In this document: positions 43,935 to 56,200 of the stretch, piece after piece
Numbering within the stretch: position 1 is the first letter of the stretch
Layout: each line of letters starts with the position of its first letter
Source of the DNA: JAVBQL01 sp031549085
Lineage (GTDB): Bacteria; Spirochaetota; GWE2-31-10; MWDO01
Reading direction: 5' to 3'
Length of the DNA: 64,000 nt
Assembly (NCBI GenBank): GCA_031549085.1
Contig: JAVBQL010000020.1
Location: 3,326-67,325, forward strand
Made by a program: the position numbers and the translations under genes
The notes under the pieces: model-generated
Told to the model about the DNA's origin: nothing
The model's input: only the letters and a program-made list of their open reading frames with translations
Database searches by the model: none

Positions 43935-46900
43935 ATGAGACAAAAACCTAAAAAATCTTTTTTTGTATCTGTTATGATTATATTGTTAACAATCTTCACT
44001 ATTTTAGGTTGTAGTCAGGATGTTATGAATCCTCTCTTTGGTATGGGAAATAAACTCGATTCCGAATATCCAAAATTAAAAATAACCTCTCCCAAGGCTT
44101 CAAGCTTGCTTCCAAGATATTTTACAATTACTGGAACGACAAGTGATGATATGGGTGTTGATACTCTAACCATTGTAGCGAAGAATAAGGCTGGAAATGA
44201 GGCAATAAACATCACGATGAATCCAGATAGTAAATGGTCTACAAACATTGATGCTATTGGGCTTGATGATGGTTCAAATAAGTTTATTTTTACCTTAAGA
44301 GATAAGTCTGGTAATACAGTAAGAGAAGAGTTGAGTCTAACCATAGATAAAACCGCTCCAGAGATAAAGGTCTTTAGCCCAGACCTTAGTGGGTATGCGA
44401 ATGGGAATATTCCTGAAGTTAGTGGAGTACTCAATTTCTATGGGTTTGTTTCAGACTCCTACTCTGGAGTTAAGCCTAAAGACCCTGAAAATTGGATTCG
44501 TTTATATAAAGAGAGTGACCCTAGTTCGTTTCTAATAAATGAGGCGCTAGATAATGGAGATGGTTTGTGGCAAACGGATGTATCAGTAGATACTCTAACA
44601 AAGCCAGAGGGGGTCTATGTATTAGAAATTCTTTTTAAAGATAAATTGGGAAATCCACAGAATAATACTTCTCAGATATGGAAGATGAATATGAAGCAGG
44701 AGAATGATCATCCATCACTAATACTTCAAAACCCTACTCCAGGGGCAAGTAACTCTTTTGAAACATCTGGACTCTTGCCAATATCTGGAATCGCCAAAGA
44801 TAATAGAGGACTAAAGAAGGTTGATTATGTTCTTAATAACAGCAGTGGACAACTTGCAACTCAAGGTTCACTTCCAGCATCTGGACTTCAATATGCCTTC
44901 TCAACAGTATTGAATCTAAAGAGCACCATATATGGCCCAAATGGGCTGCCCGATGATATGTATACATTGATTGTAACTGCATGGGATGAAGATTTAAGCA
45001 GGACTCCACCAATGTATTCTTCTCCCCAAGCAGTTGTAAGTATAAGTTTAAGTAATGATGTCCCATCATTTGATATTTTAACCAAAACCACTTCCCCAGT
45101 TGGGAAGACGCCAGAGGCTCTTACATACTTAAATAGCAGTTTCTATTTAACTACAAAGACATTAACATCAACTGCGGGGATGTCCTATGAAATTGTACAA
45201 AATGGGTCTGTAAAGAAAAGTGGAAGCATCGATTATACTGGCTCTAATAATATATGTGAGACGGCTGTTCCCGTAAGCATTAGTGGGTTATCTGATGGAG
45301 CAATTGATGTCTATTTTATTGCTAGGGGAGCAAACGGAAAAGAGTATAAAGTCTCAAGAATCTACTATATAGATCAGACTCCTCCAACAGTAAAGATTAT
45401 CACACCAGAACCCCCTATCGCTAGTAAACCGGGTCGCTATAATGGACCTTTGAAAATAGAGGGTAATGCCAGTGATGGAAATAGCATTGATAAAGTACAT
45501 TTTAAACTATCAACAGCACCTGATATTGCGAGCTCATGGAAACTAATGGATGGAACAAGCCACTTCTCCTACGAATATGCAACAGATGCAAATGGTGGTG
45601 ATTTGGAGTCATTACATCATGTAGATAATGGAAATACCTTTGATGTTACATTTGATGTAAGAGCAACAGATATTGCTGGAAATTATGGCTATGATCATTT
45701 GGGAATTACAATAGATCCAGAGACGGACTACCCTGTTCTCTCTCTGATATCTCCAGTTCCATTTGCACCAGGGCCAGGGAAAGATAATACTAGTGATTCA
45801 AAGTACCAAAATTTGAAGTACTCTGGAATGCTTACAATAGCAGCTACATTAGAAGATGACGACTTTCCTCCAGCAAGTAACAGACCGCTTGTTATTGCAA
45901 GTCCAATGTCAGCGAAAGTAGAGATATTCAAATATGGGACCACTACAAAGGTGTTTTCATCACCAGAAATAAAAAACAATATGAATGTAATCCCAACCCC
46001 TCAAGATTTGTCAGCTGCACCATATGAAGATGGACAAAAATATACTATAAAAATTACAGCAAAAGATTGGCACAACATGCCAAGTAACACAATAGAGTTG
46101 GACTTTCAGGTCGATCAAAATGTTCCAAGAATCACGTTGGATAGTGTAACTGATTATCAATATAGAACTAATGAGGTCACTTTAAGCGGAGTTATTGAGG
46201 ATGAGAATGAGGTAAAATCTGCTAAAATTAGTTTTACTACTACAGGAGCTAACAAAGAAGAGACCTTTGATGTGAAGCTTACTCAAACTCAAACAGCAAA
46301 TCCACCTTCTGTTCTTACCAACAAATATACATATAACATTGTCCTAAAAAAGGGCGGTGGACATACAGGATTTGATACAGCATTAGGGAAAAAAGCTGCA
46401 ACTGCATCAGATTTGAGTTGGGGTGACAATGAGTGGGGTAATTCTCCTCAAAGATTTAGAATATCAGCAACTGACCAGACTGGGTTAGAGGGTTCTAGGA
46501 TCGTAACAGTGAATATGGATAATCACACACCAAAAGTATCTACTCTTACTACCAAGGTTGAGGGGGTTGATGTTCAGGGAACAGAGGCTATTCCTTACCT
46601 TTTGAAAAACGATAGTAATGGTAATGTAACTATATATGGAACAGCAAGTGATCTGCCAAGCGCAGGAGTTGTCTATCCTTTAGGACTCACAAACAATATA
46701 AGGATAACAAGAGCGGTTAAAAACGCTGGCAGTTTTATAAATGAAACTGAAGTAAAGCCTTATGGTGACAATTGTGTAGAGGGGAGCGGATTTTCAATAA
46801 CTGGTACCTTCGCTTCATTCACTATGGGATGGCGTCCTCCAGCAGGTTTTCTTGATGGAGTATATAGAATAAACGTATATGCAAAAGATAATGCTCTTAA

Positions 46901-49900
46901 TGAGACTACTATTATTACTGATGGGGCAGGAAAAAATGTTGGTACTTTTGTGCTACAGCTTGATCAAAATCCTCCATATATAACAGATGTTTCCCTTGTA
47001 TACCCAACTTCTAATCAGGTTGCTTATACTGGGAAAATAAAATACAAAGTAACAGCACAAGATTCTGGAAATATATCTGATACAAATAATGGAATAGTAA
47101 AATTGGAGATGTATGTTGATAATGAGACATCTCCTCGCGGGACTCAATCTTATACACCAGCCGATAACAGTGCAGTATCACATACTTTTGAGCTGGATAC
47201 ATCACTGTTTCCAGATAATGTGGAGCATGTTCTAAAATTTGTGGCAACTGATAAAATTACCCTTAACAAAGTTATTGCATATAGCCCTGCTATGATTTTT
47301 GATAATAGCGCACCAAAGATCTCTGAAATTGCTTTTCATACAAAAGACTATGTTGATAGTAGTGGAAAACCAAAGAATATTAGTGCCTACTCATCATATT
47401 TGACTATGGATATAACAATAGAAGATGATTTTGGAATTGACACATCAAAAAAACCTGATGTTATACTTACAGCAAAACGAAAATCAGGCTCTAGTGTTCT
47501 GCCTGCACTTCTACCAATATCTTTGGATTCTCAACTATTTAACCTTAATAGTACATATTATCAGGTGACAGATAAAAAGTATACAATGAGCTATTCAGTT
47601 CCAATTGATCTATTTGAGATTCTTGCTGCTAACTATGACGAATATGACAAACTTACAATGAAAATATTTGTTCAAGATAGGGTTGGGATTGGAACATATT
47701 ATACATATGATACAGATACTAATACAATTATAAGTGTAGTTGAAGCACCGGGCTCTAATGCAACAGTAGCCAACATAATAAAACCAACAAATACAGATCT
47801 AAAGACATATATTAATAGAGGAGATGGTGTAACTTTAACTGTCGGCAAGCCAGACTACTCCTATATAGGTCCAAATAATGATGATGATGATGCCAATACT
47901 ACTCAGGTTAAGATCGCGATAGGTGGTTCTGGCGCTGGTGGAACAGAAAGGAAGTTGTTTGTAGAGATTGATGGAACAACAACAAAGACTATTCCACTAA
48001 CAACAGCGAATCCTTTCTCTACATATTTGACATTAAACCCAGGAGAGATAGCTGACGGAATTCACACCTTTAAGTTTAGACTAATTGCAGGTGAGGGTAT
48101 TCAAAAAGAGCTTACTAAAACTTTCTATATAGATACAACAGCACCAACATTGGTTATAACATCTGTAGCCGCAGTGCCTGACAGTGGATATGTAAATGGT
48201 AGTAATATCTCTGGAAAAGTTAGAATAAGTGGAACCTATGAAGATGCACATATGGGCAGTATGAGTATTGCACAGGCAGATATAAAATTATCCCTTGATG
48301 GAGCAGTAGTCCCTGTTGACTCTGCAAATATTGATAATGCAACAGGCGGGGCGTGGATCTTTACATATGATTGGGATACTGAGGGAACAGGTTTGGCTGC
48401 TTTAGTAAAAAATAGTATTCAAATATTTGCAACAGCTAAAGACCTGACAGATAATAAGGGACAAAGTGCAAACGCTGTTAAAAATATTGTGCCATATATT
48501 ACCGATATAGTAGGAAACACAGCAAAAGATCTTGTTTATCCTGTTAGAAGTTACAATGGAACTATTTGGGCGAACCATAATTTGGAGTTCAGCACCAATA
48601 GAAAGCAGCAAGGAGTTACAACTGGTGTGCAAATACAAATTCGTGGTTATAACCTTAAGGGAAGCGGGAACACAACTGTTTCACTTGCAGGAACAGCTCT
48701 TACTGTTGAGAGCAGTACAAAACAGAGTGTTGTTGCTCGTCTTGCACCTACTACATCTATATCAGGTACTGTGGTTCTAACAGCTATTGGGAGTAATACA
48801 ACTCAAGCAAATAGTGCAACCCTATATGTATGGGAAGGGAATAGAGTAGGTGGTGGATATGCTACTAATGATCCTGGATTTATAGACATGGATTTAGACA
48901 ATTTCGGAAAGGCTGTTTTCTCATACTATAGAAATCATAAAGTAAGTGGGTATGAGTCCGATGACTATGCAACATATAGGATAAAAGAGGAAGAGCCCAC
49001 TGCTTATAGAACAATTAATATGGTAGACCCATGTTTCTTTTCTAGTGTTGTTTTTATCCCAGGAAATACAGGATATTCAACAAGAGATGGGCGTGGACAG
49101 TTATTTATTGCAAGTTGTATAGATGAGTGGGGAACACCATCTTATACTTTCTTTGTGGAGATGGATTATACCTTTAATATAGGAGATACAGTTTTTCAAT
49201 CTACAAGTGGGAATAGTGGTTCTCCTACTCAAACTGGTCGATGGAAAGTTGGTTTGAATAAATCTGGCTCATCTTTAAACACAGCTAAATATGGTTCTAT
49301 GAGCTATTATATAAATGGCAATGGGATGAGATATATATACACATCAATTTATGATGATGATTCAAGAGAAACAGGCCCTAACCCAAGAATTTTGATTGAT
49401 GTTACTGGTCTTGGGACTGGCGGTACCAACACTGGAACTCCACATAACCTTACAATAAAACAAACACAAGCAGCTGGAGATATCCTATTCCCAGCTACTG
49501 ATGTTGATGTTACTAATGGTGGTAATTTAATCTATTCATATGCTACTAAAAATAATGGTTTAAAGTTGGGTAGCATAGCATGTACCACAACGGCTAGTTT
49601 GGGTGCTGGTCTTGTAACTCCTTCACTTACAGGAACTGAATATACTACAAGTGTAGACAGTGCAGGAAATGGACAAGATAACAGCTTGGTTAGTAGATAT
49701 TATACTTCTGCGGGAGCATATGCTAATGCCAGCAGTGTGCATGTTGCATACCAAACAACTGATGGTAGTTTAAAATATGCCTATGTTACAGGATATGATG
49801 GTTCATCTCCAGTAGTTAATAAAGCAACATTAGAGCTATATTCTAATGAGGGATTGACTGGGGGGCAAACTGCGATAGATTTGGATAAAACCCAAAAACC

Positions 49901-50147
49901 TCATATAACTTATCTAAACAAGAGTAAGATTAATACAAAAGAGGCATTAAGATATGCTTTCTATACAGGAACTGCAAATAGTGCAACTGAATTATCAGAC
50001 CCTTCAAAGTGGAAATATATGGTTGTTCCAAGTGAAGTAATGGTTAATTTGGAGAGAACGAGAGTAAGAGCTCCATATAGTGGTGAAAACAAGGTAGTTG
50101 TTGGATATAGAGGAGAGAACTTTATATATATAATAAAATTGAAATAA
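43935..50147 (+). CDS. Giant Ig-like-repeat lipoprotein A
   Basis: 2070 residues. Lipoprotein signal (lipobox TILGC, Cys about residue 26), then about 14 Ig-like repeats of 90-130 residues beginning DSEYPKLKITSPKASSLLPR, with repeat joints such as DKTAPEIKVFSP, DQTPPTVKIITPEP and DTTAPTLVITSV. An IPT/TIG-like unit near 1550-1640 (VQIQIRGYNLKGSGNTTVSL) precedes a C-terminal domain of about 430 residues unlike the repeats (GFIDMDLDNFGKAVFSYYRN to YRGENFIYIIKLK) that may be a beta-propeller. AAGGAG ribosome site. It is the tandem paralogue of the next gene. Likely surface- or periplasm-anchored adhesin or matrix protein. Confidence 0.8.
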   Translation: MRQKPKKSFFVSVMIILLTIFTILGCSQDVMNPLFGMGNKLDSEYPKLKITSPKASSLLPRYFTITGTTSDDMGVDTLTIVAKNKAGNEAINITMNPDSKWSTNIDAIGLDDGSNKFIFTLRDKSGNTVREELSLTIDKTAPEIKVFSPDLSGYANGNIPEVSGVLNFYGFVSDSYSGVKPKDPENWIRLYKESDPSSFLINEALDNGDGLWQTDVSVDTLTKPEGVYVLEILFKDKLGNPQNNTSQIWKMNMKQENDHPSLILQNPTPGASNSFETSGLLPISGIAKDNRGLKKVDYVLNNSSGQLATQGSLPASGLQYAFSTVLNLKSTIYGPNGLPDDMYTLIVTAWDEDLSRTPPMYSSPQAVVSISLSNDVPSFDILTKTTSPVGKTPEALTYLNSSFYLTTKTLTSTAGMSYEIVQNGSVKKSGSIDYTGSNNICETAVPVSISGLSDGAIDVYFIARGANGKEYKVSRIYYIDQTPPTVKIITPEPPIASKPGRYNGPLKIEGNASDGNSIDKVHFKLSTAPDIASSWKLMDGTSHFSYEYATDANGGDLESLHHVDNGNTFDVTFDVRATDIAGNYGYDHLGITIDPETDYPVLSLISPVPFAPGPGKDNTSDSKYQNLKYSGMLTIAATLEDDDFPPASNRPLVIASPMSAKVEIFKYGTTTKVFSSPEIKNNMNVIPTPQDLSAAPYEDGQKYTIKITAKDWHNMPSNTIELDFQVDQNVPRITLDSVTDYQYRTNEVTLSGVIEDENEVKSAKISFTTTGANKEETFDVKLTQTQTANPPSVLTNKYTYNIVLKKGGGHTGFDTALGKKAATASDLSWGDNEWGNSPQRFRISATDQTGLEGSRIVTVNMDNHTPKVSTLTTKVEGVDVQGTEAIPYLLKNDSNGNVTIYGTASDLPSAGVVYPLGLTNNIRITRAVKNAGSFINETEVKPYGDNCVEGSGFSITGTFASFTMGWRPPAGFLDGVYRINVYAKDNALNETTIITDGAGKNVGTFVLQLDQNPPYITDVSLVYPTSNQVAYTGKIKYKVTAQDSGNISDTNNGIVKLEMYVDNETSPRGTQSYTPADNSAVSHTFELDTSLFPDNVEHVLKFVATDKITLNKVIAYSPAMIFDNSAPKISEIAFHTKDYVDSSGKPKNISAYSSYLTMDITIEDDFGIDTSKKPDVILTAKRKSGSSVLPALLPISLDSQLFNLNSTYYQVTDKKYTMSYSVPIDLFEILAANYDEYDKLTMKIFVQDRVGIGTYYTYDTDTNTIISVVEAPGSNATVANIIKPTNTDLKTYINRGDGVTLTVGKPDYSYIGPNNDDDDANTTQVKIAIGGSGAGGTERKLFVEIDGTTTKTIPLTTANPFSTYLTLNPGEIADGIHTFKFRLIAGEGIQKELTKTFYIDTTAPTLVITSVAAVPDSGYVNGSNISGKVRISGTYEDAHMGSMSIAQADIKLSLDGAVVPVDSANIDNATGGAWIFTYDWDTEGTGLAALVKNSIQIFATAKDLTDNKGQSANAVKNIVPYITDIVGNTAKDLVYPVRSYNGTIWANHNLEFSTNRKQQGVTTGVQIQIRGYNLKGSGNTTVSLAGTALTVESSTKQSVVARLAPTTSISGTVVLTAIGSNTTQANSATLYVWEGNRVGGGYATNDPGFIDMDLDNFGKAVFSYYRNHKVSGYESDDYATYRIKEEEPTAYRTINMVDPCFFSSVVFIPGNTGYSTRDGRGQLFIASCIDEWGTPSYTFFVEMDYTFNIGDTVFQSTSGNSGSPTQTGRWKVGLNKSGSSLNTAKYGSMSYYINGNGMRYIYTSIYDDDSRETGPNPRILIDVTGLGTGGTNTGTPHNLTIKQTQAAGDILFPATDVDVTNGGNLIYSYATKNNGLKLGSIACTTTASLGAGLVTPSLTGTEYTTSVDSAGNGQDNSLVSRYYTSAGAYANASSVHVAYQTTDGSLKYAYVTGYDGSSPVVNKATLELYSNEGLTGGQTAIDLDKTQKPHITYLNKSKINTKEALRYAFYTGTANSATELSDPSKWKYMVVPSEVMVNLERTRVRAPYSGENKVVVGYRGENFIYIIKLK

Positions 50148-50281
50148 TATCATAGAGGATTTATTGTATGCTCTGCTCTACAAAATAGTAGGGAGCGAAG
50201 AAATATAAAAAAAAGAAGTTTTAAGTAAAATGTGTTTTATAAAGAAGTTGTTTATTGTCTCTATTTTTGAGGAGGTTTATT

Positions 50282-53200
50282 TTGAAAAATAGATTTTTAA
50301 CTAAAGGAATATGGCTTTTTGTCATAATTATTATATCTACTGTTTTTTTTACTACATGTGAAAACCCAACAAATGCATTTTTGGGAACAGGGAACCCAGC
50401 AGATACAGAACCTCCAAAACTTTCAATAACTTCGCATAAAGATAGAGACTTGGTAAGCGGAGATATAGTTATCTCAGGTATTGCAACAGATGATATTCTT
50501 ATTAAAGAGGTAAGATTATACTCATATATAGATAATGCAAGACAACTATTGCAAACAACAACAGTTGGTTGGGATCATGCATGGTCATTCCTATTAAATA
50601 CAAGAGTGTTTGCAGATGGAACAAACATATTTGTTGTAGAGGCTATTGATGTTGCAACGCCTTCAAACCTTGCAGCAGAAAATCTTATATTAAGATTGGA
50701 TAACTATGGTCCAACAGTTGTAATTAATAGTCCAAACAATTCGACTGGCACACAGATGGGGCCTTTTTCTGTTGATCTTACATTGGTAAGTGTTAGGAAC
50801 ACCACTGAAGTAGAGTGGGAAGTATATGCAAAAAATGATGAGTCCATAAAAATTTCTGGAACACGTTCAAATAGTGGAGTGGCTCTAGCTACCCCAGATA
50901 AATTTGGATACTCATTTATATTATCAGAGATTGTAGAAATATCTGGCAAAGTTGGCCCTGTCTATCCTGATGGATTTTTTGTGGGAGATATTGTTTTAAG
51001 AGTAAGAGCTAAAGATGATAAGGACAGATATTCGAAAGAGTGGACTGAGAAAGTAGTTGCTTTAAATTTTGACTCATACAAACCAGTTGTTTATATTAGC
51101 ACACCGGTTGCAACAACTTCTGGAACGGCGAATACATATGGGGGCTCTGGAATAACTGCAACTGGGATGGTAACAAGTGACGCTCAATTGAAAGAACTTA
51201 TTTTAGAGTTATCTTTCGCTAGTTCATCTACACACTATGATGTAACAATAGATCTATCAGCGGACTCTTCTCCTGTAGAATTTAGATATCTTATAAGTGA
51301 AAAGTTGGGGGCACCAGGTTCACCTATTGAAGATGGTACCTACAAAGTGAGAGGAAAAGCTTTTACAATGGGCGGAGTTGAGAGTGTATATACTCCATAT
51401 TACTATTTTACGATAGACTCAAACTATCCTTCAGTTACTTTCTCAAATCCTCAAGGAGGCTCTTGGGATAAGGGAGATGTGACTGTAATGGGGAATGCTA
51501 CCGTTGGAGGAGGTGGAACTCTCTCCTCTGTTGCATATAGTATTAATAATGCAAACGGTCCTTGGACACCTCTATCTCTAGGAGCTGGAGGTTCATTCTC
51601 TATTTTGGTTAATGGTGGGACTCTTATTAAGAGTGAGGTTATTGTCTATGTAAAGGCAATGAGGGGATCTGACTCAACAACAGGAGTATTGATATTTAAT
51701 ATTGATAATATAAGTCCAATAGTTAAAATACTGAAGCCAGGAACATCCGACACAGGTTTAAATCAAGTAATTACTGTTGAAGGGACAGCATCTGACACTG
51801 CTGATAGTCTTGGAGCAAAAGGAACAGTTAATAGTATAAAAGCAGAAATAAAGAGGGCAGGAGATCTAAACTTTAGTGATCTTGTTGGTGTTACAATAAA
51901 TGGAACAGAGAATTGGTATTTTAATTTTGATACAAGTTCATATGGTATAAATGGGAATGAGGATGTAACAATTAGAATTACTGGAACTGATCGTGTTGGA
52001 AACAGCAGCAGTGTTACTCAAGTTCTACATATAAATCAATTGGCAGATATTCCTTGGGTTGCGATAGATGAGACAAGCTTGTCTAATGGCAATGATAAAT
52101 TATATGGGCTAATAACAGTAACAGGAGGCTCATTTGATGATGATGGAGTTAGGGCTGTATATACTAAAGTTGTGCCATTAGGTGCTGATGTACTAGCTCA
52201 TAGCTATACCACAGGATGGAGTGATAGTGATACATATAAGTGGGAGAGAGCAAGTGGCACAACAGAGTGGTCAGCTAGAATAAATTGTGTTAATTATGCT
52301 CAAGGAGATCATATTTTATATGCATGTGCTTTAGATATAAATGGCAAAGAATCATATTTTAGAAATGATATATCTTATAGATCACTTGGACCGGCTCCAG
52401 CTAACAAGCCTAGCCGTGACAAAGTTCCTTTTAGAGTAGATCCAAATAAACCAGTAGTTAGTTTTTATCTTGAACCGCCAACATCTAGTTCTGCGCCTCT
52501 TGAAAAAGATCATACTGTCTATGTTAAAACTAACTCTATACTATATGGTAAAGCAACAAAAACCAATGGAGTTATTCAGAAGCTAGAGTTTATAATATCT
52601 GGAACAAATAGAATTGGTGGAGGAGCTCTGCCATTGTCCTATGCAATTGATAGTAATAGTGCACCTGTTGGAAGTGGGATAACAATAAGTGGAATGGGAA
52701 CAGCAACAGTTAGCTTTACTTATACAGTTGCAACATCAATGTTTGCTGATGGTGATGTAGATATTTTGGTAAGAGCCACCGATGATGGAAAAAAGATAGA
52801 TGGACAATCAGTTATATTCCAAGTTGATACTGTTGTTCCTATAGTAAAACTTATACAGCCTCTTGCAGGACATGTTCAGTTAAGCCAATATTTCGTTCTA
52901 TCTGGTTCATCAGAAGATGCCCCTCCATCTAGTGGATTGCTTAACACAGATGGTAAAGTGGTTTTTACACACACTAATACAGGAGAATCGTTTACATATA
53001 TTACACCAATTCCAAGCCCTGTAAATGAGTGGACATTCAATGATCCTCTACAATCGAGCGTTAAAGATGGTCTATACACAATAACATTTACACAAGCAGA
53101 TCGGGCAGGAAACTCGTCATCAACAAGTGTTACTAATGTTAGATTGGCTAGATATCCAGCATATATTAATACTGGGGCTATAAATGGAGATACACTTCGA

Positions 53201-56200
53201 AATGGTGTATCAATCAAAAGAAATTCTACATATACTTTTAATCTTAAAGAAGATTCTGTTAATGATCAATATCCAGGCTTTAAAGAGATGAAAGTCTATC
53301 TATATGATCAAAATACTATTACAAATTATAGTGATTCAAGCCTTGTTCTATTGAACACAAAAACATGGACACAACCTAATACAGACACCAGTGCTACTCA
53401 TGAGTTTACATATAATTATACAAGCTCACCCTCCTCCCCTCCAAAATATTTGATAGTAGAACTAACAGATAGGGCGGGCTATACAGCTAAAAAAGCCTAT
53501 GATGTAAAGGTAGACTTTGTAGACCCTGTACATCAATTTAAACTTACATCAGTTAAAGGGACACAGCCTCCAACAACAGTAATGCTTAACAATGGAAGTG
53601 GGGCTGGATATAGCAGCAGTTTATGGATTAAATTAGATGCAATAGATAAAGATGGGGTTATTGCTCCGGGAATTAATGATCAGGACATGAGTGCTGCACA
53701 GATCTCTGTTGCACTTAGTTCTTATGCAACAGATCCTGCTGCAGATGCCTATACAACTATTAGAATGGGGGACTACTTTAAGAGGGATACGAAAGTTTAC
53801 CATCAAAATGTTACTGGTGATACAAACTATTATCTTCACTATAAGATCCCAGATCCTGCAGGAAATATTGCTAAAGGATATATAATATTAAAGAGAGAAA
53901 CAAATCTTCCACAATTTAATTCTGTTCTTATTAATGGAGATACATACTCAAGCGCCACATTAGAGGAGACTATTGCTGGAACTAAACAACCAAAAACTAT
54001 CTGGACTAAGAGTTTAAATATAACAGGAACAATTACTGTCCCTTCAGGGAACACATTGTCATCTGTGATTTTCTCAAAATTGGAATTCAATAGAGCAGAT
54101 CACATAAATGATATTGCTACTGATAGCAGCGGAAATGTTGCAACAGGAAATAATTTTTCATATACAATTCCAGCTATCAGTGATACAGAGGGAAATGTTC
54201 ATACAATTACTGCACTTGCAACATTAAATAATAATGTCAACTGGGATCAAACCATCGCATTTATATATGACAATGTTCCTCCAGTAATAAATAGTCTTAA
54301 GATAAAAGAGATCCCTAACAGTAATGATGGAAGGGTATTTACATTAGATAGCAATAGAGTCCCTACAACAGTGGTTGCAGAATTAGATTCACAAAATGCT
54401 AGGATTTCAGGAAAAGTGCGTATTTTTGGAACATTCAGTGATAATTTGGGAGCAAAACAACCTGTATCAGATTTCAAATTGACTGTAAGTATTGATGGTA
54501 CTGACTACCTTGTTCCTTCTCTAAATATAGAGAAAGACCCTAGCGATAGTGATAAAAAATCATTCACATTCTACTTTGATTATGATTCAGCACTCTTTGG
54601 TTCTGTTAAAAAAGATGTTCAGGTAAGAGTGAAATTAGCAGATAAGGCAAAAAATGAGGCAACACCAAAAGCACTTAAAGTTAATATCGCTCCATATCTT
54701 CTATCGATTACAACAAATAGTGCTGTACAAGATGTAAGAAAATATAAGCAAAGTACAGACTCTTGGGAAAATATTAATGATAATATGAGATACTCATATA
54801 GAATTGATAGTGGGAGCATAACTGTAAAGGGCTTTAACCTATATAGCCCTAGTTTTGTCCTAACATATGTTAGGGATGTTGATTCTGCTACAAGGACAAT
54901 AACACCTACTACAAGAACAGATACCAGTATAACATTTAATCCGAGACCAGACTCGTTAACATATGATAGTAATTTGAAGAGTGGATATTTCTATATAACA
55001 ACTGGAGCAGAGGCTTTAGAGACAAACAAAAAAGTTCTATATATATTTGATAACTATGGTGCAACTTCATATGATATGTTCGCAGATGAGCAGGACATGG
55101 TGATAGATCCATACAAAAATAGTGATAATCCTCTTGCAGTATTTGTATTGCAGAAACACTATCAAAATAATACTGCTCATCAAATTAAATCTAGATATTA
55201 TCGTAGAGATAATTTTGCTTCTGGAGCGCAATCACAAATACAAGGTTCAGGTCTATATAGAGGCTACGAAACAGATGTTGGCACTTTTTTAACTCTTGAT
55301 GGGAACACAGATGGAGTTCTTGGTGTTGGCAAGGCCGGCTATAATTATATAACTCATGGATTTAATAGATATTGGTTTACAACAATAGCAAGAGACCCCT
55401 ATTATACAACTGCTCTTCAAGTAAGTAATGGACAAAAAGACTCTGTTTATTATTTATACACATCTGATACAGAAAATATTGCTGGCAGTACGAGAGGAGC
55501 ATTCGTATCTGGAAGTAGAGATTATTGGAATAGAATGGGAGACAACCCTTATAATTTTGCTGATAGTAATAACAAATATACAATAGCAGAGTTTAGCTGG
55601 TATGCGGACACAAATACTCCTATATTTATGCCAGTAAATGACTGGTGGGATGCCGCTGATGGAACTCCTAGCCCAAGTTTGGGGGTAGGTAAGACCAAAT
55701 TTTTAAGAAATGCTTGGAGAACAGGTGCTGTTGACTGGAATAATACTAATGGCACTGGAACAGATGATGGAACTCTTAGTAAAGACTGGTCCACTGTATG
55801 GGGGGACGTGGTTGCATATAAAGATAATATTTATACAGCTGGATATAATGCATCTTTATTGAAGACTACATATAGGAGAATTAAAAATCAAAATACAAAC
55901 TCGCCTAAATATCCAGAAGTTAATCCGTTAGATCTTGGTTTTGCTGGAGAACAACCAACAATAGCTGTTGATCCAAGAAAGGCTGGAAATGCATCAACAG
56001 AGAATAGTGCCGCTTATATTGTTGGGGTGGATAATAGTAATAATGGAGCGGTGAAGCTTGCAAAGGTAACAAATGATTTGCTTGCTACAAGCAACTCAGA
56101 AAATGTAACTGTTCTTGGTAGTTCTGGAGGCTATCCATCTATAGCAATTAGTGATGTAGGAATAATTCATCTTGTTTATCAAGATATTGGAGAGGGGACT